NCBI GenBank assembly: GCA_041684965.1
Contig: JAWLGR010000007.1
Location: 124,001-188,000, forward strand
DNA: 64,000 bases
Origin: Mariniphaga sp041684965
Lineage (GTDB): Bacteria > Bacteroidota > Bacteroidia > Bacteroidales > Prolixibacteraceae
Direction: 5' to 3'
Under the pieces are notes generated by a model. It saw only the letters and a program-made list of their open reading frames with translations, made no database searches and was not told where the DNA came from. Below, in pieces: positions 8,247-16,355 of this stretch. The position numbers and the translations under genes were made by a program. The first letter of the stretch is position 1, and the number at the start of each line of letters is the position of its first letter.

Positions 8247-8894
8247 ATGAAGAAAATTGCAGTTGTTTTATCAGGTAGCGGAGTATATGATGGTTCTGAA
8301 ATCCATGAAGCTACCTTAACATTATTATCTGTTGTCCGAAATGGTGCCACCTATCAGTGCTTTGCCCCAGATATAGAGCAGGCTCATGTAATCAATCATC
8401 TTACAGGTGAAGAAATGTCCGAAAAAAGAAATGTATTGGTGGAAGCTGCACGCATTGCCCGTGGGAAAATTCAACCACTTTCGGAGTATAATGCTGGAGA
8501 TTTTGATGCCATCATTTTTCCGGGAGGATTTGGAGCGGCAAAAAACCTGTGTACATATGCATTTGACGGGGTGGATTGCAAAATTCATTCTGATGTGGAA
8601 TATGCTATAAAAAACACAATTGAGGCAGGAAAACCTGTCGGAGCATTATGCATAGCACCTGTACTTATTTCAAAAATTCTGGGAAATGTAAAACTTACTA
8701 TTGGCCAGGATGAGGAAACAATTAGAGCTATTAAGCAGATGGGGGGCTTACATATTAATACAAATCATGGCGAGATTGTAGTGGATGAAAAATACAAAAT
8801 AGTTACTACTCCATGTTACATGCTGGATGCTACAATTGACCAAATTGCAGATGGTGCAGATAATGTTGTGAAAAAGATTCTCGAAATTGCTTAA
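8247..8894 (+). CDS. elbB: ElbB-type glyoxalase (DJ-1/PfpI superfamily)
   Basis: A 215-residue member of the DJ-1/PfpI superfamily, closest to E. coli ElbB (glyoxalase III-like, once linked to isoprenoid biosynthesis). Recognisable phrases are VVLSGSGVYDGSEIHEA, YQCFAPDIEQAHVINHLTGE, IIFPGGFGAAKNL and GALCIAPVLISKIL, the last carrying the conserved nucleophile-elbow cysteine. The start at 8247 is preferred over a TTG at 8220, because the shorter form begins with the family's MKKIAVVLSG and the likely transcript begins between the two. The TatD-type gene follows nine bases later, so they form an operon. The physiological substrate in this organism is unknown. Confidence 0.85.
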   Translation: MKKIAVVLSGSGVYDGSEIHEATLTLLSVVRNGATYQCFAPDIEQAHVINHLTGEEMSEKRNVLVEAARIARGKIQPLSEYNAGDFDAIIFPGGFGAAKNLCTYAFDGVDCKIHSDVEYAIKNTIEAGKPVGALCIAPVLISKILGNVKLTIGQDEETIRAIKQMGGLHINTNHGEIVVDEKYKIVTTPCYMLDATIDQIADGADNVVKKILEIA

Positions 8895-8903
8895 AATTAT
8901 CGT

Positions 8904-9587
8904 GTGAGCCTACTTCCATTTATCGATATACACACACACCATGATCATTTTGGGACAGAGACGGTGAGGATTAGAAATTTATTTCCAGGGAATAACATTC
9001 CAGTTTTTAATGGTAGAAATTTTTATTCGGTGGGATTGCATCCATGGGAAATTAAGACAAAGAAGGAGAACAACGTTAACCTGGGTCTTGTGCAAGATGC
9101 TCTTGAGTTCGATCACGTAATTTTTATTGGAGAATGCGGACTGGATAAAATTTCTGGTGCTGATTTCGAAGAGCAAAAGCGTGTCTTTATTGCGCAGGCC
9201 ATAATGGCAGAAGAATTTCAAAAACCACTTATAATTCATTGTGTGAGGGCATACAATGAAATTATAGAATTGTATAACGAAAGTCGACCTTCCATTCCTT
9301 GGATTCTTCATGGTTATTCGGGAAATCTTGAAATAACAAAGCAGCTGTGTGATAAAAATTTTTTATTTTCCTTTGGTAAACTGTTATTCAATGAAAAAGC
9401 AAAGGCAAGCGAATCCTTCAGGGTGTTGCCTCTGCAAAAAATTTTTTTGGAAACCGATGAATTCAGTGGACCGGTGAATGGAATTTATAAAAAAGCAGCA
9501 GAAATTAAGAATCTTACAGTTGAAAAATTAAAAGAAATAATTTGGAGCAATTTTAATCGTCTGGAAAACGTAAATTTTGAGATTTAA
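8904..9587 (+). CDS. TatD-family metal-dependent hydrolase
   Basis: A 227-residue metal-dependent hydrolase of the TatD family (3'-5' DNase/RNase or related phosphoesterase). It starts at GTG. Metal ligands of the family can be seen: the HxH-type motif in FIDIHTHHDHFG near residues 7-16, Glu in IFIGECGLDK, His in LIIHCVRAY, His in WILHGYSG and Asp in LETDEFSG. It is shorter than E. coli TatD (about 260 residues). It follows elbB by nine bases and precedes tcdA by 38 bases, so all three may share a transcript. The exact nucleic-acid substrate is not predictable. Confidence 0.85.
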   Translation: MSLLPFIDIHTHHDHFGTETVRIRNLFPGNNIPVFNGRNFYSVGLHPWEIKTKKENNVNLGLVQDALEFDHVIFIGECGLDKISGADFEEQKRVFIAQAIMAEEFQKPLIIHCVRAYNEIIELYNESRPSIPWILHGYSGNLEITKQLCDKNFLFSFGKLLFNEKAKASESFRVLPLQKIFLETDEFSGPVNGIYKKAAEIKNLTVEKLKEIIWSNFNRLENVNFEI

Positions 9588-9625
9588 ATAATTTGGTTTA
9601 AAATAATTGATTTGAATAAATTTAT

Positions 9626-10339
9626 ATGTATTGGCAAGAACGGACTGAGTTGCTACTAGGTTCCGATAATTTGGATAAGCTGAAAAATGCAAATGTTCTC
9701 GTGGTTGGTGCTGGAGGTGTAGGTGCCATTGCTGCTGAAATGATTTGTCGTGCAGGTATTGGAAAAATGACAATCGTTGATGGAGATGTTGTTGAAGTGT
9801 CTAACCGTAATCGCCAGCTGCCTGCCCTATTCAGTACTGTTGGTATTCCCAAAACTCATGTTCTGAGTAATCGATTCAAGGATATTAATCCAGATATTGA
9901 GTTAACAATTTTGACTAAATTCATTCGGGATGATCAAACTTCCGAGCTTCTTGACAGTCAATCTTTCGATTATGTGGTTGATGCTATTGACACCCTTTCT
10001 CCCAAAGTTTTTTTGATTTATCACTGTATTCAACGAAAGTTGAATATAGTCAGCTCTATGGGTGCCGGAGGGAAAATGGACCCATTCAAGGTGCAATTGG
10101 CTGATATTTCCGCCTCATATAATTGTAAACTTGCCCGTATGATACGTAAGAGACTCTTAAGGTTAGGAATCAGGAACGGTATAAAAGTGGTTTTTTCTTC
10201 CGAAATAGTTAGTAAAAGTGCTGTACGACCGGAAGAATCTGCGAATAAGAAATCGACGGTAGGGACTATATCTTATATGCCTGCTATCTTTGGATGTATT
10301 ATTGCCAGTGTAGTTATTAATGACCTTCTGGATACTTAG
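9626..10339 (+). CDS. tcdA: tRNA threonylcarbamoyladenosine dehydratase
   Basis: E1-like ThiF-fold protein of 237 residues that cyclises t6A37 to ct6A37 on ANN-decoding tRNAs using ATP. The nucleotide-binding loop is VVGAGGVGAIAAEMICRAG (about 26-44), followed by MTIVDGDVVEVSNRNRQ, with the Arg and Asn residues typical of TcdA rather than MoeB or ThiF. The C-terminal region contains GTISYMPAIFGCIIASVVIND. Known TcdA partners (CsdA/CsdE) are not in the window. It may be the last gene of the elbB transcript, as a strong promoter for the next unit starts 55 bases after its stop. Confidence 0.9.
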   Translation: MYWQERTELLLGSDNLDKLKNANVLVVGAGGVGAIAAEMICRAGIGKMTIVDGDVVEVSNRNRQLPALFSTVGIPKTHVLSNRFKDINPDIELTILTKFIRDDQTSELLDSQSFDYVVDAIDTLSPKVFLIYHCIQRKLNIVSSMGAGGKMDPFKVQLADISASYNCKLARMIRKRLLRLGIRNGIKVVFSSEIVSKSAVRPEESANKKSTVGTISYMPAIFGCIIASVVINDLLDT

Positions 10340-10393
10340 CAAATTTCCATCGTGTTATGAACTTCATCGGATAAAAAATATATTACTTAGAAG

Positions 10394-10423
10394 TTTGTAA
10401 ATTATAAATTTAGTTTATCTTTG
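10394..10423 (+). promoter_or_regulatory. Promoter of the RRM/cold-shock operon
   Basis: TTTG at 10394-10397 and TATCTTTG at 10416-10423, spaced by 18 bases, match the Bacteroidota promoter. The implied start near 10430 leaves a 5' leader of roughly 240 bases before the RRM gene. Confidence 0.72.
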
Positions 10424-10429
10424 CAATGT

Positions 10430-10673
10430 GTATTAAAAGATGATTTTGAACTTTTTATAACTTCGATTGTCTGGTAATAAGCAAATTGGTCTTTTTTTGT
10501 TGAAAAAGTTTTTTAAGGTATTCTGCAACCGGGCACGATTTTCCTTCCTGTTTTTCTCCACGATTATTTTGTTTTCTTATAAGTTTTCAAATTAAGTGTA
10601 GAATAAAACACTGATTGGATTTTTGCGTATCAATTAGCGATACCTTTTTTATTAATTTAATTTTTAGTTACAG
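10430..10673 (+). other. Long 5' untranslated leader of the RRM/cold-shock operon
   Basis: No ORF with a ribosome-binding site is seen in this stretch. Near its 3' end GTATC and GATAC form a small hairpin directly followed by CTTTTTT, a terminator-like element ending about 25 bases before the start codon. Long leaders are common on cold-shock mRNAs and can control translation by temperature; a role here is inferred from position only. Confidence 0.5.
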
Positions 10674-11006
10674 ATGAACATTTATGTTGGAAATCTTCCA
10701 TACAATGTAGTTGAGGAAGATTTAAGAGAAATTTTTGAAGAGTATGGCGAAGTTGCCTCAGTTAAAATCATTTCTGATAAATTAACTGGACGTAGTAAAG
10801 GTTTTGGATTCGTGGAAATGGACGAAGATCAAGAAGCTAAAAAAGCCATTGAAGAACTAAACAATGCTGAACTCAGTGGACGGAACATTAAAGTAAATGA
10901 ATCACGTCCAAGAACTAACGACACCCGTAGCGGTGGTGGTGGTGGTGGTAACCGCAGAGGCGGTGGCGGCGGCGGCTATAACAGAGGCGGCGGCGGTCGT
11001 TATTAA
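10674..11006 (+). CDS. RRM RNA-binding protein with glycine-rich tail
   Basis: A 110-residue single-RRM protein. RNP2 is IYVGNL (3-8) and RNP1 is KGFGFVEM (42-49); the tail from residue 86 is a Gly/Arg repeat (GGGGGG, NRRGG, YNRGG). Such RRM proteins are common in Bacteroidota, where some act as global post-transcriptional regulators, and in cyanobacteria, where some respond to cold. The gene has its own strong promoter and a long leader, and lies ten bases before a cold-shock protein gene. The shared transcript suggests an RNA-chaperone module used in the cold, which is inference. The Gly-rich tail may be disordered and RNA-binding. Confidence 0.92.
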   Translation: MNIYVGNLPYNVVEEDLREIFEEYGEVASVKIISDKLTGRSKGFGFVEMDEDQEAKKAIEELNNAELSGRNIKVNESRPRTNDTRSGGGGGGNRRGGGGGGYNRGGGGRY

Positions 11007-11016
11007 TAGTATTTAT

Positions 11017-11211
11017 ATGGAAGGAAAAGTAAAATGGTACGACGCTGTAAAAGGCTTCGGATTCATCCATACCCAGGAAGGGAAGGACGTATTCGTTCAT
11101 CGTACCGGAATTAAAGATGCTCAGTTTGGTCTTGAAAATGACCAGGCAGTGCAGTTTGAAATTAAAGAAAGTGACCGTGGTCCGGTTGCTTTTAATGTGG
11201 AAGTTATCTAG
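11017..11211 (+). CDS. CspA-family cold-shock protein
   Basis: A 64-residue cold-shock-domain protein that binds single-stranded RNA and DNA and melts mRNA structure. It begins MEGKVKWYDAVKGFGFI; RNP1 is KGFGFI (12-17) and RNP2 is VFVH (25-28). It matches the usual CspA length of about 65-70 residues. The ATG at 11017 is chosen because it gives exactly the family N-terminus; the reading frame is open further upstream, but that extension would overlap the RRM gene in another frame. It lies ten bases after the RRM stop, and a clear terminator follows. Confidence 0.92.
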   Translation: MEGKVKWYDAVKGFGFIHTQEGKDVFVHRTGIKDAQFGLENDQAVQFEIKESDRGPVAFNVEVI

Positions 11212-11231
11212 CGATTATAATGTATACTAAG

Positions 11232-11260
11232 AAGGGTCTTGTGTTAACAAGGCCCTTTTT
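11232..11260 (+). terminator. Intrinsic terminator of the RRM/cold-shock operon
   Basis: AAGGGTCTTG pairs with CAAGGCCCTT (one wobble) around TGTTAA, followed by a run of five T. It lies 20 bases after the cold-shock stop codon. Confidence 0.85.
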
Positions 11261-11436
11261 AGTTTGCAGTAATTTATAGCCCTGATGATGAGAATTCAAT
11301 GCTTATTAAAATTTAGCCAATTTTTATTGGAAGAGGTAGAATATTCATTTAACCTGGTTTCAAGACTTAGCCCAGAAATTATTACATTTACTTTAATAGG
11401 GTGGGTATGAAGCAGATGCTATTTTAGTAAAAAAAA

Positions 11437-12318
11437 TTACCTATTGCGATAAAGAGTAGGCGATGAGCCTACTGAATCCTTGAAAAAATTACTAAAATGA
11501 AACGGATCGGAATATCCTAAAGAAAAGGCTATTTCTTTAATACTGCTGTTGCTAAACTTTAGCTCACGTCTGGCTTTAATTATGATTTGTTCCTGAATAA
11601 CCTGTTTTGCTGTGACCCCCATAATTTGCTTAACTATTTGATTTAAATACTTGGGTGAAATATTCATAATTTTTGCATAATCCGATACCATATGCAATCG
11701 TGTAAAATTATCTGTCACCAATTGTTTGAAATTGCTTACAATACGAATTTCCTGAGGATTTGCATTTTTATCCAGGCTCACATTGCATCTACTGTCACAA
11801 TAAATCAGTATGGCTTTAAAAAGGGAGTGAATTGCATTTTCCTTTTTAGGGATATGAGAACCGGCCAACTCATCTATCATTCCCGCCAAAGAATGTATCC
11901 GTTCACCAATTTTTGGACTTAATACAATTTTAGGTATTTTATCTGAATCGGAAAACAGATTTACATTTCCTAATGCAAAATTTTCGTGTCTGAGTAAATT
12001 TAAATAAGTTGTGGAAAAACGGAGTATCCATCCTTCCGGTTCTTCAGTAGTTTCAATTTTTAATTTCTGTCCTGGTGAAATTAAGACTAACAAATTTGGA
12101 TAAGAATTGAATATCTCATCGTTTATCATAACTGTTTTCACTCCCCGTAGTATCCATAAAATTTTGTAGTGTTTATCGTTTCCCAAACCTGGAAAGTAAT
12201 TCAGACGCTGAATACTGATGTGCTTCTCTGTTGCTTTAGCTAAAGGAAAATTTTCGATTGTTTTTTCATTATTGTCACTGCTTCCCGTTCTGGTATATTC
12301 TAGTAGTTCCATAAACAA
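11437..12318 (-). CDS. AraC-family transcriptional regulator
   Basis: A 293-residue regulator with an N-terminal cupin-like sensing half (about 1-160) and a C-terminal double helix-turn-helix (about 195-293). The second part shows FSNSSIKEIAFSLGYSDPFHFSNFFKDSVGSSPTLYR, split here as the classic AraC signature: IAFSLGYSD, then FSNFFKDSVG and SPTLYR. Two ATGs (residues 1 and 3) could start it. It stands alone between the cold-shock operon and tamB, on the same strand as tamB but 155 bases downstream of that gene's stop. Its target and ligand cannot be told; no inverted repeat typical of its operator was recognised nearby. Confidence 0.88.
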   Translation of the reverse strand: MFMELLEYTRTGSSDNNEKTIENFPLAKATEKHISIQRLNYFPGLGNDKHYKILWILRGVKTVMINDEIFNSYPNLLVLISPGQKLKIETTEEPEGWILRFSTTYLNLLRHENFALGNVNLFSDSDKIPKIVLSPKIGERIHSLAGMIDELAGSHIPKKENAIHSLFKAILIYCDSRCNVSLDKNANPQEIRIVSNFKQLVTDNFTRLHMVSDYAKIMNISPKYLNQIVKQIMGVTAKQVIQEQIIIKARRELKFSNSSIKEIAFSLGYSDPFHFSNFFKDSVGSSPTLYRNR

Positions 12319-12473
12319 TATATAAAATAGTATTATGTATTAATTATATGCAAAATACGATAAATGATTGAAACTGCTAGCAAAAAGGGGAAGGTAAAAA
12401 ATACTTTTTTTGATTAGAACGATTTAGATACAGGAATGGGGGGAAGCATCCATTATGTATTTTAGTGTTTTTA

Positions 12474-15400
12474 TTAAAGAACATCAAATTTAAATATTAC
12501 ATCAAATCCACTATCGATCGTTGAATTATTAAGCTCAAAAAATAAAAAGCGGAACAGTTCATATTCCAACTTCACTTCATATTTTTTAAGATTCTGTTCG
12601 TCTGATTGGCCAAAGCGCTGTTCATAGCTGACAAACAACTTATTGGTAATGTATTTTCCCACTACAACTGAGGCTTCATCAAAACCACTCCCGCTTTTTA
12701 CTTCAATATAATCTACATCGAGCTTATCTTGTAAAAAACTTGTGAGTTGGGCTGAAACAAGCGATGCAGCTGCCTGTTCTGCTAAATTTCCTACACCTGC
12801 TCTTTCCATATTATCCTGTTCATTCATAGTGAGTTCATTCATGCTTTTACCAAACAGAATGTAAGACAATGCATCACCTTCATCAATGGCATTCCCATTA
12901 AGTTCAAAATTTACTTCAGGTTCTTCCGGGGTACCCGAAAGATTCACTGTAAGTTCCTGTTGTACCTGTTGATTGTTTCTGAAAGAATAGGAAGCACTAA
13001 TATTCATTCTAAAGTTCATCTCTTTACCTCCTTCAAAATTCACGGTGCCTTCATCAATTACAAATACTTTTCCCAGCAACTCATATTGGCCTCGTACAAC
13101 TTCTACCTGTCCAAAAAGTTCAAAAAAGTCTAAGTTTTTAATTACTTCCAGTTCACCTGAAATTTCAATGCGCATATCATCATTTTTTATCCAGGTATTT
13201 CTTGGAATTTGCACCCTTAATTGTCCTTTTAATTGATCGAAATAATCAAAACTTGCACTGTCGGGCTCTTCCTTAATGAATGTCATGATTTTTATTGAAT
13301 CAAGTTGTTCCGGCATTTTATCCAACTCCTGTACGAGAATGGGTTTTGGTATCTCCTTTGTTCCCATCCTTCCCATTAGCCGGAAGATGGCAGGTAAGTA
13401 AAATTCTGCCTGCGGAATTCTCAAATCACCTCCGAATACTACTTCTTCTCCCTGGCCTTTAAGCTCCGCTGAGCCTTCAACCTGCATGTTAAACTGCCTG
13501 TGATTTACCGGATTAAATCTGTTAAAATTCAATTGAATTTTAGAATCGGTAATATCTCCTTTGTAAAAGTCAGAACCAAAATTTATTGTACCGTTACCTT
13601 TAACATCCCCGTCACTGGTGCGAATTCTGAAGGTGTCAAGTTCAATTAGATCGCGCATGAAATTTAGATTCATTTTTACATCCCGGTAGTCTATTCCAAA
13701 TTCTCTCATTGTAAAGGATGCATTTACCAGCCGGATATTTCCCTCAGGGTCCGGAGCCTTAGCTGTACCGGTTACATTAACTTTCCCTTCAATGAATCCT
13801 GTTGTTTGAACCGGAATATTGAAGCTGTTTAATACTGACAGTGAAAATTCTTCTATTAATAGCTGGGCAGACAATGAATCATCGGGAGAGAAATGGAATC
13901 CCATAGTATCCAGATTGAGTTGAATGGGTAACATTGTCTTGATTTCAAACCTGCCGCTATCTTGTGGAATTATGACTGATTCAAAAGCTAATATGTTATT
14001 GTTGTAATTCATTTTGCCTTTGAGATCAGCAAACCTGTATTCGTTTATTTCAGCATCTCTTATTTCAAAATTCCCATTTAGAATAGGTGATTCTGAATGA
14101 CCTGACAGGTTCAGGTAGATATCTGCCAGACCAGTTCCATTCAAATCGGTGTCAAACAACCCGGCAAGCTGAATGATGTCTATATTACCTGCTTCCAGGA
14201 TAAAATCTTCTTGCCCTTTCCGGCTGATTAAACCTTCTAAGGACAGAAACTGAGCACTGTCGGAAGGGCCTGTAGCGAGTCGGAAATTTTCGATTAAGTA
14301 ATTTACTGAATCAAGTTCAATATATGCAGGTGGATGCTGCAGAAACAATTTCTGCTCCTTATAAGCAATCTCCCATAACGGGATAGTTATTTTTAATTTT
14401 TCAGCCGGCACAATTCCAGCATGAAGTTGTGTTTGTAAGTCCTGGTTTACGATTGTTGTCTGCAGAAAAACAGAATCAGGTGATCCATTGACGCTGGCTG
14501 ACACTGAATCAAGTAAAAACCCACCCAGATTAAGACTGTAAACATAAGCTGTTGCATCAAAAAGGGTATCAGTAGGGGTTACCTTCCCATTTGCATGCAG
14601 GAGAAGACTTTCAAAGGTAATTGTATCATATTGGGTTGAATCCAGTCTAATAATTGCCTCGAGTACTAATGAGTCAGCTACGCCTGATATGTTCGCTTCA
14701 AGCACTCCACGGGTACTTAACTCTTTAACAGGAATAAAATTTTCAAATTCCTGAAGCCCTTCAAAATTGATTGAAAGGTTGAGATCGGAGTTTGAGTCTA
14801 AACTGTAATTTCCTGATGCCTTGGCTGTAACGTATTCTGTTCTAAGCCATAAGGAATCAATCCGGATATTATTATTAGAGTAATGAATTTGAGCCAATAG
14901 GCTATCCAGTTCAAGCTGCTGAAAACTGGAATTGAAAATTATTACACTGCCATCTGCAACTATTTGATCCGGGTCGAAGGATCGCCCTTCCACCTGGGCC
15001 CGCAGGTTTATATTTGATTCTAATGTATCGGTACCGGTTAAAGCAGACAGGTTTAGCTCATTTGCGTTTAAAATCAGATTGTATGATGGATTACCCATGA
15101 GGTCAGATATCCGGGGTGCCAGGTAGAATTGTCCAAATTCACCATCTCCCTTTATCGTTCCACTCAGATTCCCGGCTCTGAGTTCAAGATTTGCTGACAC
15201 GGAGTTAAATGTCTGGTTTTCTATTTTGCTTTCATGTAAATTTGCCTCTAAAATAATATTTGCAGAAGCAGGTTCTATGCCGTATCCTCTGGCATTTAAG
15301 TTTCCATTAATCAGGTAATCTATTTCGGGATTCCCTGTCCAGTACCCGGGTTGAATGTTCCTGAATTCTGTTTCGAGCATATAATCAGGCACTATTGTTG

Positions 15401-16352
15401 AATCTCTGAAGAAATATTTAATAAGATTACCTGTTAATATATTTGCATTGATTACTTGATCACTATCTTTCAGATTCATTTCAATAGCAACAGAATCCTG
15501 TATCATTTCACCACTTATTATAATTTCCGGTGTTGCATTAATGCTTATATCCGGCAGGAAATAGGAAAATTCATTCAGATGCAGCTCGTTTATTTTAAAA
15601 TTTGCACTACCTGTCTGAACCGGCTTCATCCTATAAACCGCCTGACCTTCAATGTAATTTTGGCCAGTGCTTACTATAAAATCTATAAGTTCTGCCTGTT
15701 CTTCATTCATATTGAATAAAAATGTGAGTTGATTTAATTGGAAATCAGGTTTTACTGTAGACAATGAAAAATTATTAATTTTTACCGATTGCTTTTCATC
15801 CGACCAAAAAAGGGATAGTTTTGTGTTAAGATTATTAATTTGTTCCGGGATAACTGAATCCTGCGAATTAATTTTAATTTGCCCTTGATTTATCCTAAAT
15901 TCTGAAAGGTTTATTTTTATACTTCCTGTTTTTGTTGTATCTGATTCTTCTTCAACTGTATCTACCAAATTTTGAACATTCCATAGAGAGTCATTAATTT
16001 GCTCAAGGATTATATATGGTTTATTGATTATTGCTGTATGGATATCAACCATCCCTTCAAAAAGCGACAGGAGGTTATATCGCACATCCACATTGGCAAT
16101 ATATATCAGGGTGTCGTTATCAGCAGTAAGCAGAACATTTTCGAGTGAAAGATCTGTAAAAAAATTTCCATTAAGCCTGCCAATTGAAAGCTCCCCATTA
16201 ATAAATTTGGATACCTGGTTCTCAGCAAAACCGGCAATTTTATTTTTTACCGGCTGTAATTGAATCAAAAGGGAAATCAATAAGACAACAAGCAGGAGAA
16301 TCAGAATGAATCCGCCCAAAAATCGTACGCCATATTTTAGAAAATTTCTCAT
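12474..16352 (-). CDS. tamB: TamB-like translocation and assembly module protein (DUF490)
   Basis: A 1292-residue inner-membrane-anchored protein of the AsmA/TamB superfamily, which bridges the periplasm and helps lipids or outer-membrane proteins reach the outer membrane. One N-terminal membrane anchor is at about 13-33 (FLGGFILILLLVVLLISLLIQ). The long middle is repetitive beta-strand sequence, as expected of the hydrophobic groove. The C-terminal DUF490 region (about 950-1292) includes NLSGTPEEPEVNFEL and DALSYILFGKSMNEL. It starts three bases after the tamA stop, so the two form an operon. The family in Bacteroidota is long and diverged; orthology to E. coli TamB rests on pairing and domain content. 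Confidence 0.9.
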   Translation of the reverse strand: MRNFLKYGVRFLGGFILILLLVVLLISLLIQLQPVKNKIAGFAENQVSKFINGELSIGRLNGNFFTDLSLENVLLTADNDTLIYIANVDVRYNLLSLFEGMVDIHTAIINKPYIILEQINDSLWNVQNLVDTVEEESDTTKTGSIKINLSEFRINQGQIKINSQDSVIPEQINNLNTKLSLFWSDEKQSVKINNFSLSTVKPDFQLNQLTFLFNMNEEQAELIDFIVSTGQNYIEGQAVYRMKPVQTGSANFKINELHLNEFSYFLPDISINATPEIIISGEMIQDSVAIEMNLKDSDQVINANILTGNLIKYFFRDSTIVPDYMLETEFRNIQPGYWTGNPEIDYLINGNLNARGYGIEPASANIILEANLHESKIENQTFNSVSANLELRAGNLSGTIKGDGEFGQFYLAPRISDLMGNPSYNLILNANELNLSALTGTDTLESNINLRAQVEGRSFDPDQIVADGSVIIFNSSFQQLELDSLLAQIHYSNNNIRIDSLWLRTEYVTAKASGNYSLDSNSDLNLSINFEGLQEFENFIPVKELSTRGVLEANISGVADSLVLEAIIRLDSTQYDTITFESLLLHANGKVTPTDTLFDATAYVYSLNLGGFLLDSVSASVNGSPDSVFLQTTIVNQDLQTQLHAGIVPAEKLKITIPLWEIAYKEQKLFLQHPPAYIELDSVNYLIENFRLATGPSDSAQFLSLEGLISRKGQEDFILEAGNIDIIQLAGLFDTDLNGTGLADIYLNLSGHSESPILNGNFEIRDAEINEYRFADLKGKMNYNNNILAFESVIIPQDSGRFEIKTMLPIQLNLDTMGFHFSPDDSLSAQLLIEEFSLSVLNSFNIPVQTTGFIEGKVNVTGTAKAPDPEGNIRLVNASFTMREFGIDYRDVKMNLNFMRDLIELDTFRIRTSDGDVKGNGTINFGSDFYKGDITDSKIQLNFNRFNPVNHRQFNMQVEGSAELKGQGEEVVFGGDLRIPQAEFYLPAIFRLMGRMGTKEIPKPILVQELDKMPEQLDSIKIMTFIKEEPDSASFDYFDQLKGQLRVQIPRNTWIKNDDMRIEISGELEVIKNLDFFELFGQVEVVRGQYELLGKVFVIDEGTVNFEGGKEMNFRMNISASYSFRNNQQVQQELTVNLSGTPEEPEVNFELNGNAIDEGDALSYILFGKSMNELTMNEQDNMERAGVGNLAEQAAASLVSAQLTSFLQDKLDVDYIEVKSGSGFDEASVVVGKYITNKLFVSYEQRFGQSDEQNLKKYEVKLEYELFRFLFFELNNSTIDSGFDVIFKFDVL

Positions 16353-16355
16353 ATT

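Noticed and set aside
10897..11016. N-terminal extension of the cold-shock protein
   Set aside because: The extension is an out-of-frame reading of the Gly-rich RRM tail (Val/Ala runs); the ATG at 11017 gives a standard CspA start.
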